Positions 22,120 to 23,378 of a stretch of 23,378 bases of DNA are shown in pieces (the first letter of the stretch is position 1; each line of letters begins with the position of its first letter). Both the position numbers and the translations under genes were made by a program. Location: assembly GCA_964414595.1 (NCBI GenBank), contig CAYPXJ010000028.1:1-23378 (forward strand). Direction: 5' to 3'. The stretch is from CAYPXJ01 sp964414595. Its GTDB lineage: Bacteria > Pseudomonadota > Alphaproteobacteria > Rickettsiales > CAIJLX01. Under the pieces are notes generated by a model. That model was not told the DNA's origin. It searched no databases and worked only from the letters and a program-made list of their open reading frames with translations.

Positions 22120-22838
22120 GCGTCGCACATCCCGGATTCGGAACAGTGGTTGCAAACAAAATCGCGAAGCTTTGCTACATTCTTGACAAGCAACCTATCT
22201 CCATGAACTTCGATTTCTTGATCTTTTAGCTGTTGAAAGCTGCGGGATAATGTTTCCGGCTTCATACCTAAAAACGAAGCAAGAATATATTTATCGATAG
22301 GCAGATGAATGGTGTGAGGCGATTCCGAATGGCCTCTACAAAGACGAAGAACAAAGCATGCAAGCCGCTGCGCCGCAGAAAGTGTATTAATATGTTCGAG
22401 TTTAAGCTGGGCCTGCTGAATACGCTCGTTTAGAATTTGCATGATTTTCTTGGCCGCCAAGGGTCTTGTATCCACCAGCTCTCGTAAAACAGATGAGGGG
22501 ATGGAAACGCACCGGCCAGCGCTCAGCATTTCTGCATAATAAGGATAATGCCCATGTTGAAAAAGCGACGCCTCGCCAAAAATATCATCGGTGGTGCATA
22601 GCCCAATAATCGTTTCACGCCCATCCGGCGTTTGGCGAACAAGCTTCACCCACCCGGATAGTATGATCCATATTTTATCGGCAACATCGCCATGATGAGC
22701 GAGCATTTCTCCGCGCGCATAATTCTTGTGAACAAGGGCGCTACTAAAATTATTCCAAAAATCTAAATCTTGCGTAAAGATCGGGTGATCCACTAAGGGA
22801 TGCGCACTTTGTGTAGGATTTTTCGGTACTGGTTGCAT
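22116..22838 (-). CDS. FNR-family transcriptional regulator with a C-terminal cysteine cluster
   Basis: A 240-residue Crp/FNR-family regulator. A cyclic-nucleotide-binding-type sensor domain (about 20-120, with ILSGWVKLVR and DDIFGEASLF) is followed by a dimerisation helix (about 125-155) and a winged helix. The recognition helix reads KPETLSRSF, with the E-x-x-S-R of E. coli FNR that reads TTGAT half-sites. The N-terminus has no cysteine. Cys229-x2-Cys232-x5-Cys238 lies at the extreme C-terminus instead, with the same spacing as Cys20, Cys23 and Cys29 of E. coli FNR, and Cys110 aligns with FNR Cys122. I infer an oxygen-sensing Fe-S protein that activates the cbb3 and ompW promoters in this window. 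It follows the receiver-HPt gene by 46 bases. No strong ribosome site is visible. Confidence 0.88.
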   Translation of the reverse strand: MQPVPKNPTQSAHPLVDHPIFTQDLDFWNNFSSALVHKNYARGEMLAHHGDVADKIWIILSGWVKLVRQTPDGRETIIGLCTTDDIFGEASLFQHGHYPYYAEMLSAGRCVSIPSSVLRELVDTRPLAAKKIMQILNERIQQAQLKLEHINTLSAAQRLACFVLRLCRGHSESPHTIHLPIDKYILASFLGMKPETLSRSFQQLKDQEIEVHGDRLLVKNVAKLRDFVCNHCSESGMCDA

Positions 22839-22884
22839 GGCGTGCTTATGTCATACTTCAAGAATTTCGTCTAGTTTTGAGCGG

Positions 22885-23378
22885 TTAGATAGAAGCAATG
22901 TAGGTTTTTATATAGTTAAGTTCCTGTTGAATAGCGTAGAGCATTTCACGTTTATCTTCTTCCGGTTCGTTTGCCTGAGCTTCCGCCCGTCTGCATAAAT
23001 GAAAGAGGCGGCGGGCGCCAAAATTGCCAGAAGAGCCCTTGAATTTGTGGGCAGCGGCTTTCCATTCTGATTGCTTTTCCGTATCTACGCATTCGGACAG
23101 TTTTTGAATGATTTGATCGGCCTGTTCCAGAAAGAGATTTATTAAGGCTTTTTCTTCTGCCTGATCACCACCGCTAAACAAACGCAACTGCTGGAGATCG
23201 ACAGGCGTACTCAAAGGCGATTCCGGAGAGATTTCTTTCGCGGCTGTCGATAGGGCATCCGCCTGATCGCTCAGGATAAACCATGTTTGGAGGATCGCGA
23301 TTAACCAATCTGGGTTAATAGGTTTGCTGATATATTCATCCATCCCGGCTTTGAGACATTTTTCCCGATCTCCCACCA
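22885..23378 (-). CDS. C-terminal part of a hybrid sensor kinase or receiver-HPt protein (cut by the right edge)
   Basis: Only the last 164 codons are inside the window. The first visible residues, GDREKCLKAGMDEYISKPINP, are the end of a receiver domain, including the conserved Lys-Pro. After a linker of about 40 residues comes a histidine phosphotransfer domain with AAHKFKGSSGNFGARRL; the phosphorylated histidine codon is the complement of 23047-23049. A receiver followed by HPt at the C-terminus is typical of hybrid histidine kinases of the BarA/ArcB type, whose sensor and kinase parts would lie beyond the edge. It lies upstream of, and in the same direction as, the fnr-like gene. The signal sensed is unknown. 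Confidence 0.85.
   Translation of the reverse strand, partial: VGDREKCLKAGMDEYISKPINPDWLIAILQTWFILSDQADALSTAAKEISPESPLSTPVDLQQLRLFSGGDQAEEKALINLFLEQADQIIQKLSECVDTEKQSEWKAAAHKFKGSSGNFGARRLFHLCRRAEAQANEPEEDKREMLYAIQQELNYIKTYIASI

Overview
This window comes from a Gram-negative bacterium, most likely an alphaproteobacterium. It encodes curli secretion parts, an RND efflux pump, an OmpW-type outer-membrane protein and a complete cbb3 oxidase locus whose CcoP N-terminus and FixG/FixH-type accessory genes look alphaproteobacterial. Base composition is close to 50% G+C. I cannot name a genus. No tRNA, rRNA, CRISPR array, insertion sequence or phage gene was seen.

Layout. (1) 1-845: the first codons of an unidentified minus-strand gene at the left edge, then a minus-strand YgjP-type zinc metallopeptidase. 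(2) 846-3821: a compact curli-type amyloid operon with a very long curlin (about 23-24 strands), a small CsgB-like second curlin, CsgF and CsgG. CsgE and CsgD are absent. A possible structured leader lies upstream. (3) 3822-7896: an AT-rich promoter region and a 1297-residue secreted protein with Ig-like domains, a pectate-lyase-type beta-helix and two RTX calcium-binding blocks, recalling AlgE mannuronan epimerases. (4) 7893-12942: a MexEF/OqxAB-like RND pump operon on the minus strand, divergent from a TetR regulator across a short control region. (5) 12943-20961: a tightly packed operon, safE-like-ccoN-O-Q-P-G-H-I-S, with an FNR box in front. The genes ccoQ and ccoS are very short but clear. 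(6) 20958-22119: an FNR box overlapping the end of ccoS, then ompW and a small host-attachment-like gene. (7) 22116-23378: on the minus strand, an FNR-family regulator and the C-terminal receiver-HPt part of a hybrid sensor kinase.

How it fits together. The right half looks like a local oxygen-response module. A microaerobic cbb3 oxidase, its copper and assembly factors and an OmpW porin each sit behind an FNR-type box, and the same window encodes an FNR-family regulator with the E-T-L-S-R recognition helix expected to read such boxes. This regulator has no N-terminal cysteine cluster. A Cys-x2-Cys-x5-Cys motif with the spacing of the E. coli FNR sensor sits at its extreme C-terminus instead, an arrangement whose nearest precedent I know is Bacillus subtilis Fnr. 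The left half looks like a surface and biofilm module, with amyloid fibres plus a large RTX beta-helix protein that may act on polysaccharide.
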